Assembly (NCBI GenBank): GCA_002436065.1
Contig: DIXP01000109.1
Span: 21,195-85,194, forward strand
Source of the DNA: Chloroflexi bacterium UBA6077
GTDB lineage: Bacteria; Chloroflexota; UBA6077
DNA: 64,000 bases
Reading direction: 5' to 3'
In this document: in pieces, positions 24,142-33,129 of the stretch
Position numbering within the stretch: position 1 is the stretch's first letter
Layout of the letters: each line of letters opens with the position of its first letter
The notes under the pieces: generated by a model
What the model was told of the DNA's origin: nothing
The model's input: the letters and a program-made list of their open reading frames with translations, nothing else
Database searches by the model: none
Program-made: the position numbers and the translations under genes

Positions 24142-25841
24142 TGAGCCGTCGCCGGGGGCCCCTCCAGTACCACGGCGTCCACCGGCAACAACCCCGCCTC
24201 CTTGGCAATGTCCCCCCCATTGGCCACGGTTATGTAGCCCGCGGGCGCCCACAGGGTGTTCTCCTTCCACCTCTGGAAGACGGCCCTCTGGGTCCTCAAC
24301 ACCATGGCGTTCCCCATGTCCGAGCAGGCGATGGGCAGCCCATAGCGCTCCACCGGGTTCTTGTCCGATAGAAAGTACTGCTTCAGCTTGGGGTCCACAT
24401 CGAGGATCTTCCAGTGGCGGTCCTTGATAGCCATCCAATCCAGCCCCACATCCCCGGCGCTGCCGGGATGGGACGGCGTCTGCCGGTAGGCATGCAGCCA
24501 CTGGTCCTTCCCACGCTCGTACAGGACGTCGAAGACGTTGACAAACCACGCCTCGCCATATTCCGGTCGCCACTGCAGTATGAACTTCTGGGTGGCCTGA
24601 CAGACGAAACCGTCCATCAGGAACCGGCGGGAAATGGGGTATCCCAGCGCATCCACCCCTCCTAGCCGCTGGAACTCGCTCCAGAACGGAATGCCGCCCT
24701 CGTCGGTGAGGCTGTAGCCGTAGGGGCTCCGCCCCATGGGGAAGCCATTGGTCTGGGTGTAGAAATGGCCGTTGGCGATTGGGTAATCCTGCTTGGAGGC
24801 TACCAGCACCACCGCATTCGCGGACGCACGGGCGGGACTGGAGTAGTCGAGGTTGGCTACGTAGTTGGGAGAGCCCGCCACCTTGGGCATATCCCTCAGT
24901 CGCTGAGCCGTGGGGGACAGGTTGATGGAATCCCCAGCCCGATCCGCATCGAACATCCAGAACAACTCGGCCTCGGGGTTGTAGAACTGAGGGGTGGCCG
25001 CGACTACCTTAGAGTCCTTCATCCAATAGCCGAAGGCCGTGTCGTAGTACTGCGCCACCTTCTCCCGATCCTCGACGAAACCAACGTACGACTCTGTGAT
25101 GAAGACCGGCAGGTTGACCCCGATGAAGTCCAACTCCTGGGTGTACCCACGGTAGGTGTATCGCACCCCCTTCCCCTCGTAGAAGTGATAGGGGTTGGAG
25201 GCCCAGCCATCCAACTGCGCGAAGATGTCCGGCATCTCGGACCTCATCGCCGCGAGGTACTCGAAGTCGTCCATCATCCCGGCTTTGGTCTGGTTGGAGA
25301 GGTCCATCGGGGCGTTGAGGATCTTGAATCGCAGCCGCTCGTCGGCAAAGCTGTCCATGAACAGCTTCAGGTAGCGAGCGTACTCCCGGGGGTTTACCTC
25401 ACCTCCCCACTCGAAGGCAAGGTTCGGCTCGTTCCCCACAATGATGTAGGTGGCAGGCAGGTGCCATTTCAACCCCGTGAAGAACTCTTTCCACTCCTTC
25501 GGCTCGTTCGGGCCAGGCTTGACCCAGGTAGTCCCTGTGTAGCGGGTGCCCAGTCGCAGGATCGGTATGAGGTGAAATGTGTTCGCATCGTCCAGCAGCT
25601 TCTGGATCTTCTGTGGGTCCTGGCGATCCTCCGAAAGTAGCAGCACGGTCACGTAGCCCCAATCGCCTCCCGAGGAGTTGACTATCTGTGAGACCGCTCG
25701 CAGGTAATGGGACTCGAAATGGCGTATGACGTTGATCCCCACCTTGTTATTGGGCAGGCTGCTATCCGCTTCAGCGGGGGAAGCAACGGAAAGAGCACCA
25801 AGAGTCAAGAGAAGGGCAACGAGGAGCCATCGAACGTGCAC
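24138..25841 (-). CDS. Secreted glycoside-hydrolase-like (TIM-barrel) protein
   Basis: A 567-residue exported protein with a signal peptide ending near SPAEA (residues 1-25). Residues about 30-320 look like a clan-A glycosidase barrel. YIIVGNEPNLAFEW (about 133-146) has an N-E-P motif whose Glu fits the acid/base. VFITESYVG (about 250-258) has a Glu in the place of the nucleophile. The C-terminal 200 residues (IPFWSEFQRLGGVDALGYPI, FVCQATQKFILQW, VERYGLPIA) repeat a W/F-x-x-x-G-G-x-x-x-L-G-Y-P pattern like LGFP-type cell-surface repeats. The specific substrate is unknown. Both catalytic assignments are inferences from motif spacing. Confidence 0.7.
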   Translation of the reverse strand: MHVRWLLVALLLTLGALSVASPAEADSSLPNNKVGINVIRHFESHYLRAVSQIVNSSGGDWGYVTVLLLSEDRQDPQKIQKLLDDANTFHLIPILRLGTRYTGTTWVKPGPNEPKEWKEFFTGLKWHLPATYIIVGNEPNLAFEWGGEVNPREYARYLKLFMDSFADERLRFKILNAPMDLSNQTKAGMMDDFEYLAAMRSEMPDIFAQLDGWASNPYHFYEGKGVRYTYRGYTQELDFIGVNLPVFITESYVGFVEDREKVAQYYDTAFGYWMKDSKVVAATPQFYNPEAELFWMFDADRAGDSINLSPTAQRLRDMPKVAGSPNYVANLDYSSPARASANAVVLVASKQDYPIANGHFYTQTNGFPMGRSPYGYSLTDEGGIPFWSEFQRLGGVDALGYPISRRFLMDGFVCQATQKFILQWRPEYGEAWFVNVFDVLYERGKDQWLHAYRQTPSHPGSAGDVGLDWMAIKDRHWKILDVDPKLKQYFLSDKNPVERYGLPIACSDMGNAMVLRTQRAVFQRWKENTLWAPAGYITVANGGDIAKEAGLLPVDAVVLEGPPATAH

Positions 25842-26358
25842 TACGAGTACCTCCGAGGGAGTGGGGGAGCGCGGCGCATTGCAGTGAACCGCAACGAGGC
25901 CATTACCACAGCACAGCTACTACGCCGCCAAACCAACAAGGCTGCGAAGCCGCCGCCCGCCGGGAGCGCGAGTCTCTCGCCCACCCGTCCCCACACGTAG
26001 CGCAGAAGCTTGTCACCTGCCACCCGTTGGCGTACCCACCCACAACCACCTGCCCTGCCCGCTCCCGGCCCTTGGGCAACGGCGCAAGGCACTACACCAC
26101 AACGCGCAGCAGCATGATCCCTGTGTCGCGGCACCAATGACTGGTGCCGCGAGGATAGTGCAGGCGGCCGGTGCAGTCAATCCCTCCATCCAGATAACTA
26201 CAAGTTCCGTCGAACAGATGCAACTATATTGACTTACGGGCCGCCACGTAGTACCATCTTGCCACGCGGCAAAGCTGCTCACCGGCCCATCCCACGAAGT
26301 CACCGACAATCGTCCGCGCTCAAGCGGAAGCACCACTCCAAATAGAAAGGAAAGGGCT
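25842..26358. other. Divergent intergenic region with hairpin and decayed repeat
   Basis: No gene was found. Around 25930-25985 lies GCGAAGCCGCCGCCCGCCGGGAG, here seen as a degraded arm of the large palindromic element found at 40772 and 42542. A perfect 11-base stem TCGCGGCACCA / TGGTGCCGCGA with a five-base loop occupies 26126-26152. It lacks a T-run, so it may be an operator or a cruciform and is less likely a terminator. A promoter for the aminotransferase gene follows at 26229. Confidence 0.55.
26229..26257 (+). promoter_or_regulatory. Promoter of the gabT-like gene
   Basis: TTGACT at 26229-26234, a 17-base spacer, and TACCAT at 26252-26257. The start codon is about 95 bases downstream. 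AAAGGAAAGG lies just before the ATG at 26359. Confidence 0.6.
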
Positions 26359-27705
26359 ATGGCAAACCCAGGAGGTAACGCCAGGATCCAGACCGAGATA
26401 CCCGGGCCAAAGGGGCGAGAGCTGGCCGAACGGCGGGCGCACTACGTTGCGAGAGGCATCAGCACCGCTGTGCCAACCTTCGCCGCACAGGGCAAAGGCG
26501 CCCTGCTGGAGGATGTGGACGGCAACCGTTACATCGACTTCGCCGGTGGCATCGGTGTCCTCAACGTTGGCCACGCTAACCCCGAGGTGGTGGGCGCCGT
26601 CAAGGAGCAGGCGGACCGCTTCCTCCACACCTGCTTCTCCGTGATGATGTACGACTCCTACATCGACCTGGCCCAGAAGCTCACCGAGATCACCCCAGGC
26701 AGCTTCGACAAGAAGGCAATCCTGCTCAGTGCAGGCGCCGAGGCGGTGGAAAACGCCGTCAAGATCGCCCGCTACGCCACCAAGAGACCCGGCATCATCA
26801 CCTTCGACGGGGCGTTCCACGGCCGCACCTCCCTCACCATGACCATGACGGGCAAGGTGCACCCCTACAAGTACGACCTGGGACCCGCCTCCCCGGAGAT
26901 CTACCCTGTGCCCGCACCCTACTGCTACCGCTGCCCCTGCCACCTGGAGCACCCCTCCTGCGGGGCAGAGTGCCTCTCTCTGTTGCAGCTAGCGCTGAAG
27001 TCAAGAATCTCTCCCGATCGAGTGGCGGCTGTCTTCATCGAGCCGGTCCTGGGCGAGGGTGGCTTCATCGTGCCCCCCGTCGAGTACCTCAAGGGGCTGC
27101 GAGAGCTTTGCACCGAGCATGGGATCTTGCTGGTGGCCGACGAGGTGCAGTCCGGCTTTGCTAGGACCGGAAAGATGTTCGCCATCGAGCACAGTGACGT
27201 CGAGCCCGATCTCATCACCATGGCGAAGTCGCTCGGTGCCGGCATTCCCCTGAGTGCCGTAGTGGGCCGGGCGGAGCTCATGGACGCGCCCCATCCCGGT
27301 GCCCTGGGCGGCACCTACGCCGGCAATCCCCTCGGTTGTGCGGCGGCTCTCAAGGTGATCGAGATCATGGAGCGCGACAACTACCCCGCCAGGGCCGAGG
27401 CCCTCGGCAAAGTGTTGCGCTCCCGCTTCGAGGCGATGTACGAGCGCTACCCGATCATAGGCGACGTTCGCGGCCTCGGCGCCATGATGGCCCTCGAGCT
27501 GGTGCGCGATCGCAAGACCAAGGAGCCCGCCGACAAGGAAACCGGCGCCATCCTCAAAGAAGCCTATGGCCGCGGGCTGATCACAATCCGGGCCGGCATC
27601 TACGACAACATCATCCGGGTCTTGGTGCCCCTCGTCGCCGACGAGGCCCAGATCCACGAGGGCCTCGACATCCTCGAGGACTCCATCAAGGCCGTCGCAA
27701 ACTGA
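26359..27705 (+). CDS. gabT: Class-III PLP aminotransferase, 4-aminobutyrate aminotransferase-like
   Basis: A 448-residue fold-type I aminotransferase of normal length. Landmarks are LLEDVDGNRYIDFAGGIGVLNVG, the cofactor-binding SAGAEAVENAVKIAR, FDGAFHGRTSLTMTMTGK, VFIEPVLGEGGF, LLVADEVQSGFARTGKMF and the catalytic lysine in ITMAKSLGAGIPLSAVVGR (about residue 289). The profile fits GABA/5-aminovalerate aminotransferases that transfer the amino group to 2-oxoglutarate. A Cys-rich insert (YCYRCPCHLEHPSC) also occurs in known GabT proteins. No succinate semialdehyde dehydrogenase is adjacent, so GABA as substrate is likely but not proven. The regulator that follows may control it. Confidence 0.88.
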   Translation: MANPGGNARIQTEIPGPKGRELAERRAHYVARGISTAVPTFAAQGKGALLEDVDGNRYIDFAGGIGVLNVGHANPEVVGAVKEQADRFLHTCFSVMMYDSYIDLAQKLTEITPGSFDKKAILLSAGAEAVENAVKIARYATKRPGIITFDGAFHGRTSLTMTMTGKVHPYKYDLGPASPEIYPVPAPYCYRCPCHLEHPSCGAECLSLLQLALKSRISPDRVAAVFIEPVLGEGGFIVPPVEYLKGLRELCTEHGILLVADEVQSGFARTGKMFAIEHSDVEPDLITMAKSLGAGIPLSAVVGRAELMDAPHPGALGGTYAGNPLGCAAALKVIEIMERDNYPARAEALGKVLRSRFEAMYERYPIIGDVRGLGAMMALELVRDRKTKEPADKETGAILKEAYGRGLITIRAGIYDNIIRVLVPLVADEAQIHEGLDILEDSIKAVAN

Positions 27706-27724
27706 GACTAAGCACACTACACGC

Positions 27725-27780
27725 TGTCATCCTGAGCACCCATACCGCTGTCATCCTGAGCGTAGCGAAGGATCTCCCGT
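27725..27780. repeat. Two half-copies of the TGTCATCCTGAG repeat
   Basis: TGTCATCCTGAGCACC at 27725 and TGTCATCCTGAGCGTAGCG at 27749, continuing into GAAGGATCTCCC. This is the same dispersed family as at 23086 and 59302. It separates the aminotransferase gene from the MerR-XRE-cupin gene. Confidence 0.7.
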
Positions 27781-27868
27781 TACAGGTAGAATCCCCTCGC
27801 TACGCTCACTATGGCGGCACCTGTCCAACCCAATTCGCCGGAACACCCGCCCAAGGAACAGATACTCA

Positions 27869-28708
27869 ATGGAAACCCTTCCCGCCCACAATACAGGCCC
27901 CACCTACTCCGTCGGCGATGCCGCTCGACTGGCCGGCGTGAGCCCCGCTACGGTGCGCCTCTACGAGCGCGAAGGGCTGCTCAAGCTTGGAAGGACGCCC
28001 GGCGGCCACCGGTACCTGACCGCTTCAGACCTGGATACCCTTAAGCGAATCCGTACCCTGCGCCGGACCCAGGGGATGGCGCTGGAGGCAATTCGCCGGG
28101 AACTGCAGCAGGCGAGCACTGCCCAACCCACGCCGGATATCTCCACGGCCACGGTGGAAGGCGCTGCCCACCACCCAGGCCCCCGACTGCGAGTGCTGCG
28201 TCAGCGCCGGGGCCTTACCCTGCGCGAGGTTGCCCATAGGGCGGGGATCTCTCCCTCTTTCCTCTCCACCTTCGAAAGAGGCCAAACGGGCATCTCCGTC
28301 GCCCGCCTCCAGAGGCTGATGAGCGCCTGTGGCACCAACATGGTGGACCTCTTCGCCGATCCGGACCGGGACCGGCGCAAGCTGGTCCTTCCCCACGAGC
28401 GCCCCAGCCTGCCCCTGGACGACAACTCCGTCCTGATCCAGGATCTTGCGGTGGGACCGCGCCAGATGGAGATCCAACTCTGGACACTGCAGCCGGGCGC
28501 GGGCAACGATACCCCCTACACCCATCAGGGGGAGGAGGCGATGTACCTCCTCTCAGGTGCCCTGGAGGTGCACCTGAACGAGGTCGAGAGCTACACCCTT
28601 ACGCCCGGCGCCTGCCTCTACTTCTCCAGCTCCGAGCCCCACCGCTGGCGCAACAACGGCCCCGACCCCGCCATCGTCCTCTGGGTCAACACCCCACCCA
28701 CCTTCTAG
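27869..28708 (+). CDS. MerR-XRE-cupin three-domain transcriptional regulator
   Basis: A 279-residue protein joining three domains. Residues about 12-80 are a MerR-type winged helix (TYSVGDAARLAGVSPATVRL, then LLKLGRTPGGHRYLTASDL). Residues about 106-165 are a XRE/lambda-repressor HTH (RLRVLRQRRGLTLREVAHRA, then GISPSFLSTFERGQTGIS). Residues about 195-275 are a cupin ligand-binding barrel (GEEAMYLLSGALEVHL, LTPGACLYFSSSEPHRW). XRE-cupin regulators are common and often sense small molecules, so the extra MerR reader head is the unusual part. A partial decayed copy of its 3' end lies at 34008-34147. It probably controls the adjacent aminotransferase or the amidohydrolase/TctC genes. Confidence 0.88.
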   Translation: METLPAHNTGPTYSVGDAARLAGVSPATVRLYEREGLLKLGRTPGGHRYLTASDLDTLKRIRTLRRTQGMALEAIRRELQQASTAQPTPDISTATVEGAAHHPGPRLRVLRQRRGLTLREVAHRAGISPSFLSTFERGQTGISVARLQRLMSACGTNMVDLFADPDRDRRKLVLPHERPSLPLDDNSVLIQDLAVGPRQMEIQLWTLQPGAGNDTPYTHQGEEAMYLLSGALEVHLNEVESYTLTPGACLYFSSSEPHRWRNNGPDPAIVLWVNTPPTF

Positions 28709-28734
28709 CCCGATTCCATCTCGAAACTAGCCAA

Positions 28735-28838
28735 CTAGTGGTCGACCAAACTGGATTTGGTAGGTGGCGAAGCCGCCCGCGCTCCCAGCATAGACTGCCA
28801 GATGGCAGCCTGTCATAATCAATTTGGTCGACCACTAG
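28735..28838. repeat. Palindromic element A, copy 1 (short form, 104 bp)
   Basis: Near-perfect terminal inverted repeats CTAGTGGTCGACCAAA at 28735 and its complement ending at 28838. The inner sequence is TGGATTTGGTAGG-GGCGAAGCCGCC followed by CTCCCAGCATAG and a GCCAGATGGC stem. Two longer copies are at 40772 and 42542. No coding capacity. It resembles a non-autonomous MITE-like element. Confidence 0.75.
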
Positions 28839-28944
28839 CCGCCTAGACGCTCCTTGCTGCCCAGGGCCTGGGCACACTCCAAGTGAGCAGGGAGATGCAC
28901 AACCATGCATCCCCCTGCTGAATCCCATTTGGTGCCGCGTGTCG

Positions 28945-30075
28945 CTAATTTGGTTCGCGGACGACGCTGCCCTTGAGCACCGTCAGCGCCGGCTCGAACC
29001 GCCGGGTCACCGTCATCTCCTGGCCTTCGGTGTCAGGAAGCAGCCATTCTCCCTCCTCCAGGTCGAGGACAGTGACGTCGGCCGGAGCGCCAACCTGCAG
29101 GGTCCCCAGCTTCGGCACCCGGTCAAGGGCCCGTGCTGGGTTCACGGTGGACGCCTGCACCACCTGGTCCATCGTCATGCCCAAAGCCAGGTGCCTGGTC
29201 ATCATCAGCGGCATGTGGAAGCGAGGGTCCTTGGCAGTGGGCATAGTGATGTCGGTGCTGATGATGTCCGGGAGGAAGCCCTGTTCGATCGCCTTGCGGG
29301 TCACGTCGAAACTGAAATGGTTACCGCCCGAGGAAGAGTCGAACAGAACACCGGCCTCGTGTGCTCCCCAGACGGCGTCGTGGACGTGGCCCTTGCCGTC
29401 CAGGATGCCATGGCGCCGGCCGGTGAAGCAGTGCACGAGCATGTCCCCAGCTTTGAAGTAGGGCAGGATCTCTGGGACCGACGCCACCGACTCCCCAATG
29501 TGGACCACCAGCTTGGTGCCAGCAGCATCCGCGGCCTGTCGGGCAGCCTTCAGGTAGAGGAACGGATTACCCCCTACGATGGGTGCCGACACCCTCAGCT
29601 TGATGCCGATCACGATGTCCCGGTTCTCCTCGACGCAGCGGATGGCCGCGTCGACGTCGACGTGGTTGAAGGCGGCGAACTCGCTCCACTTCAGGTCCAC
29701 CATGCCTACAGTGGAGAGGTTGACCTCCGCGAAGACACGGGTGCGCGAGGGCTCAGCGACGTACTTCCGGAATCCGGCAAAACTACCGGTACCAGGGGCA
29801 CCGCCCTCGACCACCGTCGTCGTCCCACGCAGAAGACAGTCCGTGTCGGCAATACAGCCGATGCCCACGCCATAGAAAACGTGGCAGTGGGCATCGATAA
29901 GGCCTGGTGTCACCAGCTTGCCGGTGACATTGACGACCCTCGCCGCCTGACTCTCGGGAATCTGTTCAGCCACCGCTGCAATGGCGTCGCCGGAGATAGC
30001 TACGTCTCGCGGGGCATGGAGCCCCTGGGAGGGGTCGATGACGGTGCCGCCACGCAGCAAGAGATCGTAAGACAT
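28945..30075 (-). CDS. Amidohydrolase/deacetylase-family metallohydrolase
   Basis: A 376-residue TIM-barrel hydrolase of the amidohydrolase superfamily. The N-terminal beta-sandwich is YDLLLRGGTVIDPSQGLHAP. The first metal-binding motif is VTPGLIDAHCHVFYG (HxH, about residues 60-62). VIGIKLRVSAP carries the lysine normally carboxylated as bridging ligand. LVVHIGESVA and MLVHCFTGRR give the next histidines, and ISTDITMP the late Asp. It resembles dihydroorotase-like and N-acyl-amino-acid deacetylase relatives; the substrate is not known. Start 30075 has GGAGG upstream; an in-frame upstream ATG at 30210 would run through the spacer before tctC. It lies directly downstream of tctC on the same strand. 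Confidence 0.82.
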   Translation of the reverse strand: MSYDLLLRGGTVIDPSQGLHAPRDVAISGDAIAAVAEQIPESQAARVVNVTGKLVTPGLIDAHCHVFYGVGIGCIADTDCLLRGTTTVVEGGAPGTGSFAGFRKYVAEPSRTRVFAEVNLSTVGMVDLKWSEFAAFNHVDVDAAIRCVEENRDIVIGIKLRVSAPIVGGNPFLYLKAARQAADAAGTKLVVHIGESVASVPEILPYFKAGDMLVHCFTGRRHGILDGKGHVHDAVWGAHEAGVLFDSSSGGNHFSFDVTRKAIEQGFLPDIISTDITMPTAKDPRFHMPLMMTRHLALGMTMDQVVQASTVNPARALDRVPKLGTLQVGAPADVTVLDLEEGEWLLPDTEGQEMTVTRRFEPALTVLKGSVVREPN

Positions 30076-30118
30076 GGCCGGACCTCCGGTAGAATAGATT
30101 TCTTGGGGTATTGAGTCT

Positions 30119-31234
30119 CTACTTGGTGGGTGCCGGCGCGGGCGTGGGCTGCTTGGCCTGCTCGCTCTTGATCGAGGGCATAAGCTGCTTGATCCTCGCT
30201 TCCGAGTCATCCCAGTGCTTCTTGTACTCTGGCAGGTCCAAGTGGCGGACTATCATCCCCGCTTCCGCAGCCTTCTTCAGGAACTCGGGGTCGCTGTCGA
30301 CCTTCTTCATCGCCGCGCCGATGATCTGCACGATATCAGGAGACAGGCCGGCAGGGCCGTCCCATCCCAGGGTCCTGGGCATGACCACGTCGTAACCCAT
30401 GGACTGCGCAGTCTTGGTATTGGGGAACGCCGCGATTTCCTGGGAGTCGAAAACGGCGAGGGGCCGAAGATCCCCGCTCTTGAACTGAGCCTGCGAGGAG
30501 CTGGGCAGGACACTCCCTGCGTCGATGTGGCCGCCGAGCATGGCAGCCACCTGCTCCCCGCTGCCGGTGAAGTGGACCTGGGCGAACTCCACCCCAGCCT
30601 TCTGCGCCAGCAGGATCGGGGCCATGTGGCTGGGCGAGCCGATCCCGTTGTCGCCCATCTTGATACTCCCAGGATTGGCTTTGGCCGCGTCGATCACCTC
30701 CTTCATCGTCTTGTAGGGGCTCTTGCCGGGTACCACCAGCCCGAAGGGCTCATACAGCCCCACGGCGATGGGCGAGAAGCTGCTACGATCGTAGGGTGCG
30801 CTGCGGTCCTTATCCAGGTAAGTGTAGATGGTCTGCTCGAGGGAGTTGGCGGCGAGGGTGTGGCCATCGGGCTTCGCCTTGGCCAACTCCGTCATGCCTA
30901 TCTGGCCGGACGCACCAGGCTTGGCAGCGACCTGGACGGGTACCCCCAACTCCTTCTCCATGTAGGAGCTGAGCAGACGCACCCAGAGGTCGTTAGGACT
31001 GCCGGCGGCCGACGCCACGATCACCGTGATGGCCTTGCCCTTCTCGGGCCAGGCCACCTTGGCGGCAGCCGGGGCTTTGGTTGGTTCGGCGGCCTTGGCG
31101 GCGGCCGGCTCCGCAGCCTTGGCAGGGGCCGCGGTGGGTTGTGCAGGTGCAGGTGCGCTGGTGGTGGCGCATCCCACTGCCACCAGGTTCAACACTACGA
31201 GAACCACCATTAGACAGATGCCGAAACGCTTCAT
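30119..31234 (-). CDS. Tripartite tricarboxylate transporter substrate-binding lipoprotein (TctC), copy 1
   Basis: A 371-residue TctC/Bug-type binding protein. The lipoprotein signal is MKRFGICLMVVLVVLNLVAVGC, then a Pro/Ala/Thr linker. The Bug fold begins WPEKGKAITVIVASAAGSPND. Typical motifs follow: VAAKPGASGQIGMTELAKAK, PDGHTLAANS and MGDNGIGSPSHMAPILL. It would deliver a small carboxylate to a TctAB permease. None is adjacent here; the only tctBA lies 30 kb away. GGAGGAAG precedes ATG 31234. It is very similar, roughly 85-90% by eye, to copy 2 at 37089, and the upstream spacers are also alike, showing a segmental duplication. Confidence 0.92.
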   Translation of the reverse strand: MKRFGICLMVVLVVLNLVAVGCATTSAPAPAQPTAAPAKAAEPAAAKAAEPTKAPAAAKVAWPEKGKAITVIVASAAGSPNDLWVRLLSSYMEKELGVPVQVAAKPGASGQIGMTELAKAKPDGHTLAANSLEQTIYTYLDKDRSAPYDRSSFSPIAVGLYEPFGLVVPGKSPYKTMKEVIDAAKANPGSIKMGDNGIGSPSHMAPILLAQKAGVEFAQVHFTGSGEQVAAMLGGHIDAGSVLPSSSQAQFKSGDLRPLAVFDSQEIAAFPNTKTAQSMGYDVVMPRTLGWDGPAGLSPDIVQIIGAAMKKVDSDPEFLKKAAEAGMIVRHLDLPEYKKHWDDSEARIKQLMPSIKSEQAKQPTPAPAPTK

Positions 31235-31407
31235 TCCTTCCTCCTCTGGTCGCCCATACGAGAACCGTGTAAGAGACACGACGAAGAGTCGCGCGACTAT
31301 CGACTGCCAGGGACACGGTTAGGAAGCGCCTCTCGAGGGGACGGGTGAGAGGCAGACTATGTAGGTGCCATCTTTCACACCTCCTTGTTCACGTTTGCTG
31401 TCCTTTA
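31235..31407. other. Spacer between the TPP enzyme and tctC copy 1, duplicated at 38214-38390
   Basis: No gene. The sequence, for example GTAGGTGCCATCTTTCACACC near 31360, is closely matched at 38339-38360. The 173-base spacer was therefore copied with tctC. It is probably transcribed as part of a TPP-tctC mRNA or holds the tctC promoter. Confidence 0.6.
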
Positions 31408-33084
31408 TCAGTGCAGCATCGTAGGGCCGGGCTCCATCGACTTGGTGAGCACCTCCACTACGCTGGGCCGGCCGTCCTGAGTGGACTGCACCGCTCTCTT
31501 CAATGCTGGGCCGAGTTCACGCGGGTCCTCGACCCGCTCGGCGTTGGCCCCCATGGCGCGGGTCATCGCTACATAGTCTCCGGTCAATGAGATCCACTCA
31601 TCGTTAGGGCGGAACCCCTTGCGCTGGCTTTGCTTGGAAAGATCCAGACCCCTATTGTTGGCGATCAGGATCAGTATGGGGATACGGCACCGGACGGCCG
31701 TCTCCACATCCATTCCAGTCATGCCGAAGGATCCATCGCCGATCACGTCCACCACCGTCATGTCCGGCCGGGCGATCTTGGCACCCATCGAGGCCCCCAG
31801 CGACCAGCCCATGGTGCTCTGGCCGCCATAGCCGACGAACGAGTGAGGAACCGGTGCCACGTAATGGTGGCTGGTATAGCCCCTGCCCGCGCCGGAGTCG
31901 TGGAGGACGATGGTGCGTCGGGGGTCCAGATTCCGCATCAGTTCCCAGGTCACCCGATAAGGGTTGATCGGTACTTCGTCGGAGGTGAGCACAGGCATCC
32001 ACTCCGCCATCCACTCCTGCCGGACCCGTGCGACCTCAGCAGAAACGGGCGCCGCATCCCGCCGCGCACCGCCGAGCCGGTCCCGCACCGCCTCGACCAT
32101 TTGCCGCAGTACCAGCTTTGCGTCCCCCACCAGTCCGACTTCCACGGGGTAGTTCTTGCCGATCTCCCTCACGTCGGCGTCTGCCTGGATCAGCTTTGCA
32201 CCTTCCGGCAACTTCGCCCACTGACTGGTCGCAGCGGCCTTAAAGCCACATCCTATGGAGAGGACGACGTCGGCCTCGCGGGCGAAAACGATCGCTGGTT
32301 TGGTCGAATATAGGCTCTGGGGATAGCCACCGAGGCCCAGGGCCAGGGGATGGTCCTCCGGGAAGCTGCTCTTGCCGTTCAGCGTGGACATGGTGGGCGC
32401 GGCGAGTAGCTCGGCCAGCTCCACTAGTTCCGGCGTCGCATCGGACTTGAGAACGCCAGCGCCGGAGTAGAGGACGGGCCGTTTGGCAGCCACCAGCAAG
32501 GCGGCAGCCTTATCCACATCTACCGGGTCGGCCGCGGAGCGATAGTGCCGGCCAACCGGTATGTAATTCAGTATCTCCGGGTCGACGTCGGCCGCGGAAA
32601 CGTCGTTCGGGATCTCTACCACCACGGGTCCCGGCCGCCCCGAGTTAGCCAGCGTGAAGGCTCGACGCATCAGCTCCGGGATGCGCTGGGGCTTGGTGAT
32701 GGTAGGGACCCATTTGGTGATCGGCCGGTAGACCTCGGCAACAGCCATCTCCTGGGTGGCGCCCCGGCCGTAGTGCTCCTGCCGGACCTGCCCCTGCAGC
32801 AGGATCACGGACGAGGAGTCAGCGAAGGAGTTGGCAATGCCGGCCACAGCGTTGGCGCCCCCGGGACCCTGGACACACATGGCCACGCCGATCCGGTTGC
32901 TGACCCGGGAAAAACCGTCGGCGATGTCCACAGCCACCCGCTCGTGGCGAGTGAGGATGCTGCGTATCCGGGGCGCGTCGCGCAGGGAATCGGCGATTTC
33001 GTGGATCGAGCCGCCGATGATGCCGGCCACGAACTCCACATCCTCCCCAACCAGGGCATTGACGATACCGACTGAGCCTCGCAT
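31408..33084 (-). CDS. Thiamine-pyrophosphate-dependent enzyme (acetolactate synthase large-subunit-like)
   Basis: A 558-residue three-domain TPP enzyme. The N-terminal PYR domain holds the catalytic Glu in SILTRHERVAVDIADGFSR (about residue 50) and QGPGGANAVAGI. A central Rossmann-like domain starts near KAAALLVAAKRPVLYSGAGV. The C-terminal PP domain has the TPP/Mg motif from DVIGDGSFGMTGMDVETAV to ILIANNRG (GDG to NN). Relatives include acetolactate synthase, oxalyl-CoA decarboxylase and sulfoacetaldehyde acetyltransferase; the exact reaction cannot be assigned. ATG 33084 with GGGAGG nine bases ahead is preferred over a TTG seven codons upstream. It is flanked by tctC copies, which suggests that it acts on the transported compound. 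Confidence 0.87.
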   Translation of the reverse strand: MRGSVGIVNALVGEDVEFVAGIIGGSIHEIADSLRDAPRIRSILTRHERVAVDIADGFSRVSNRIGVAMCVQGPGGANAVAGIANSFADSSSVILLQGQVRQEHYGRGATQEMAVAEVYRPITKWVPTITKPQRIPELMRRAFTLANSGRPGPVVVEIPNDVSAADVDPEILNYIPVGRHYRSAADPVDVDKAAALLVAAKRPVLYSGAGVLKSDATPELVELAELLAAPTMSTLNGKSSFPEDHPLALGLGGYPQSLYSTKPAIVFAREADVVLSIGCGFKAAATSQWAKLPEGAKLIQADADVREIGKNYPVEVGLVGDAKLVLRQMVEAVRDRLGGARRDAAPVSAEVARVRQEWMAEWMPVLTSDEVPINPYRVTWELMRNLDPRRTIVLHDSGAGRGYTSHHYVAPVPHSFVGYGGQSTMGWSLGASMGAKIARPDMTVVDVIGDGSFGMTGMDVETAVRCRIPILILIANNRGLDLSKQSQRKGFRPNDEWISLTGDYVAMTRAMGANAERVEDPRELGPALKRAVQSTQDGRPSVVEVLTKSMEPGPTMLH

Positions 33085-33129
33085 CTGGTGCAACCTCCCA
33101 ATCAACAGTACTGACTCGCTTCTACACGC

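Noticed and set aside
23140..24573. Minus-strand open frame of 477 codons opposite the PfkB kinase gene
   Set aside because: It is a GC-rich shadow of the kinase and part of the glycosidase gene; the translation has no family features and the kinase frame shows clear motifs.
28939..30114. Plus-strand open frame of 391 codons opposite the amidohydrolase gene
   Set aside because: Antisense shadow; the minus-strand frame carries all amidohydrolase metal motifs.
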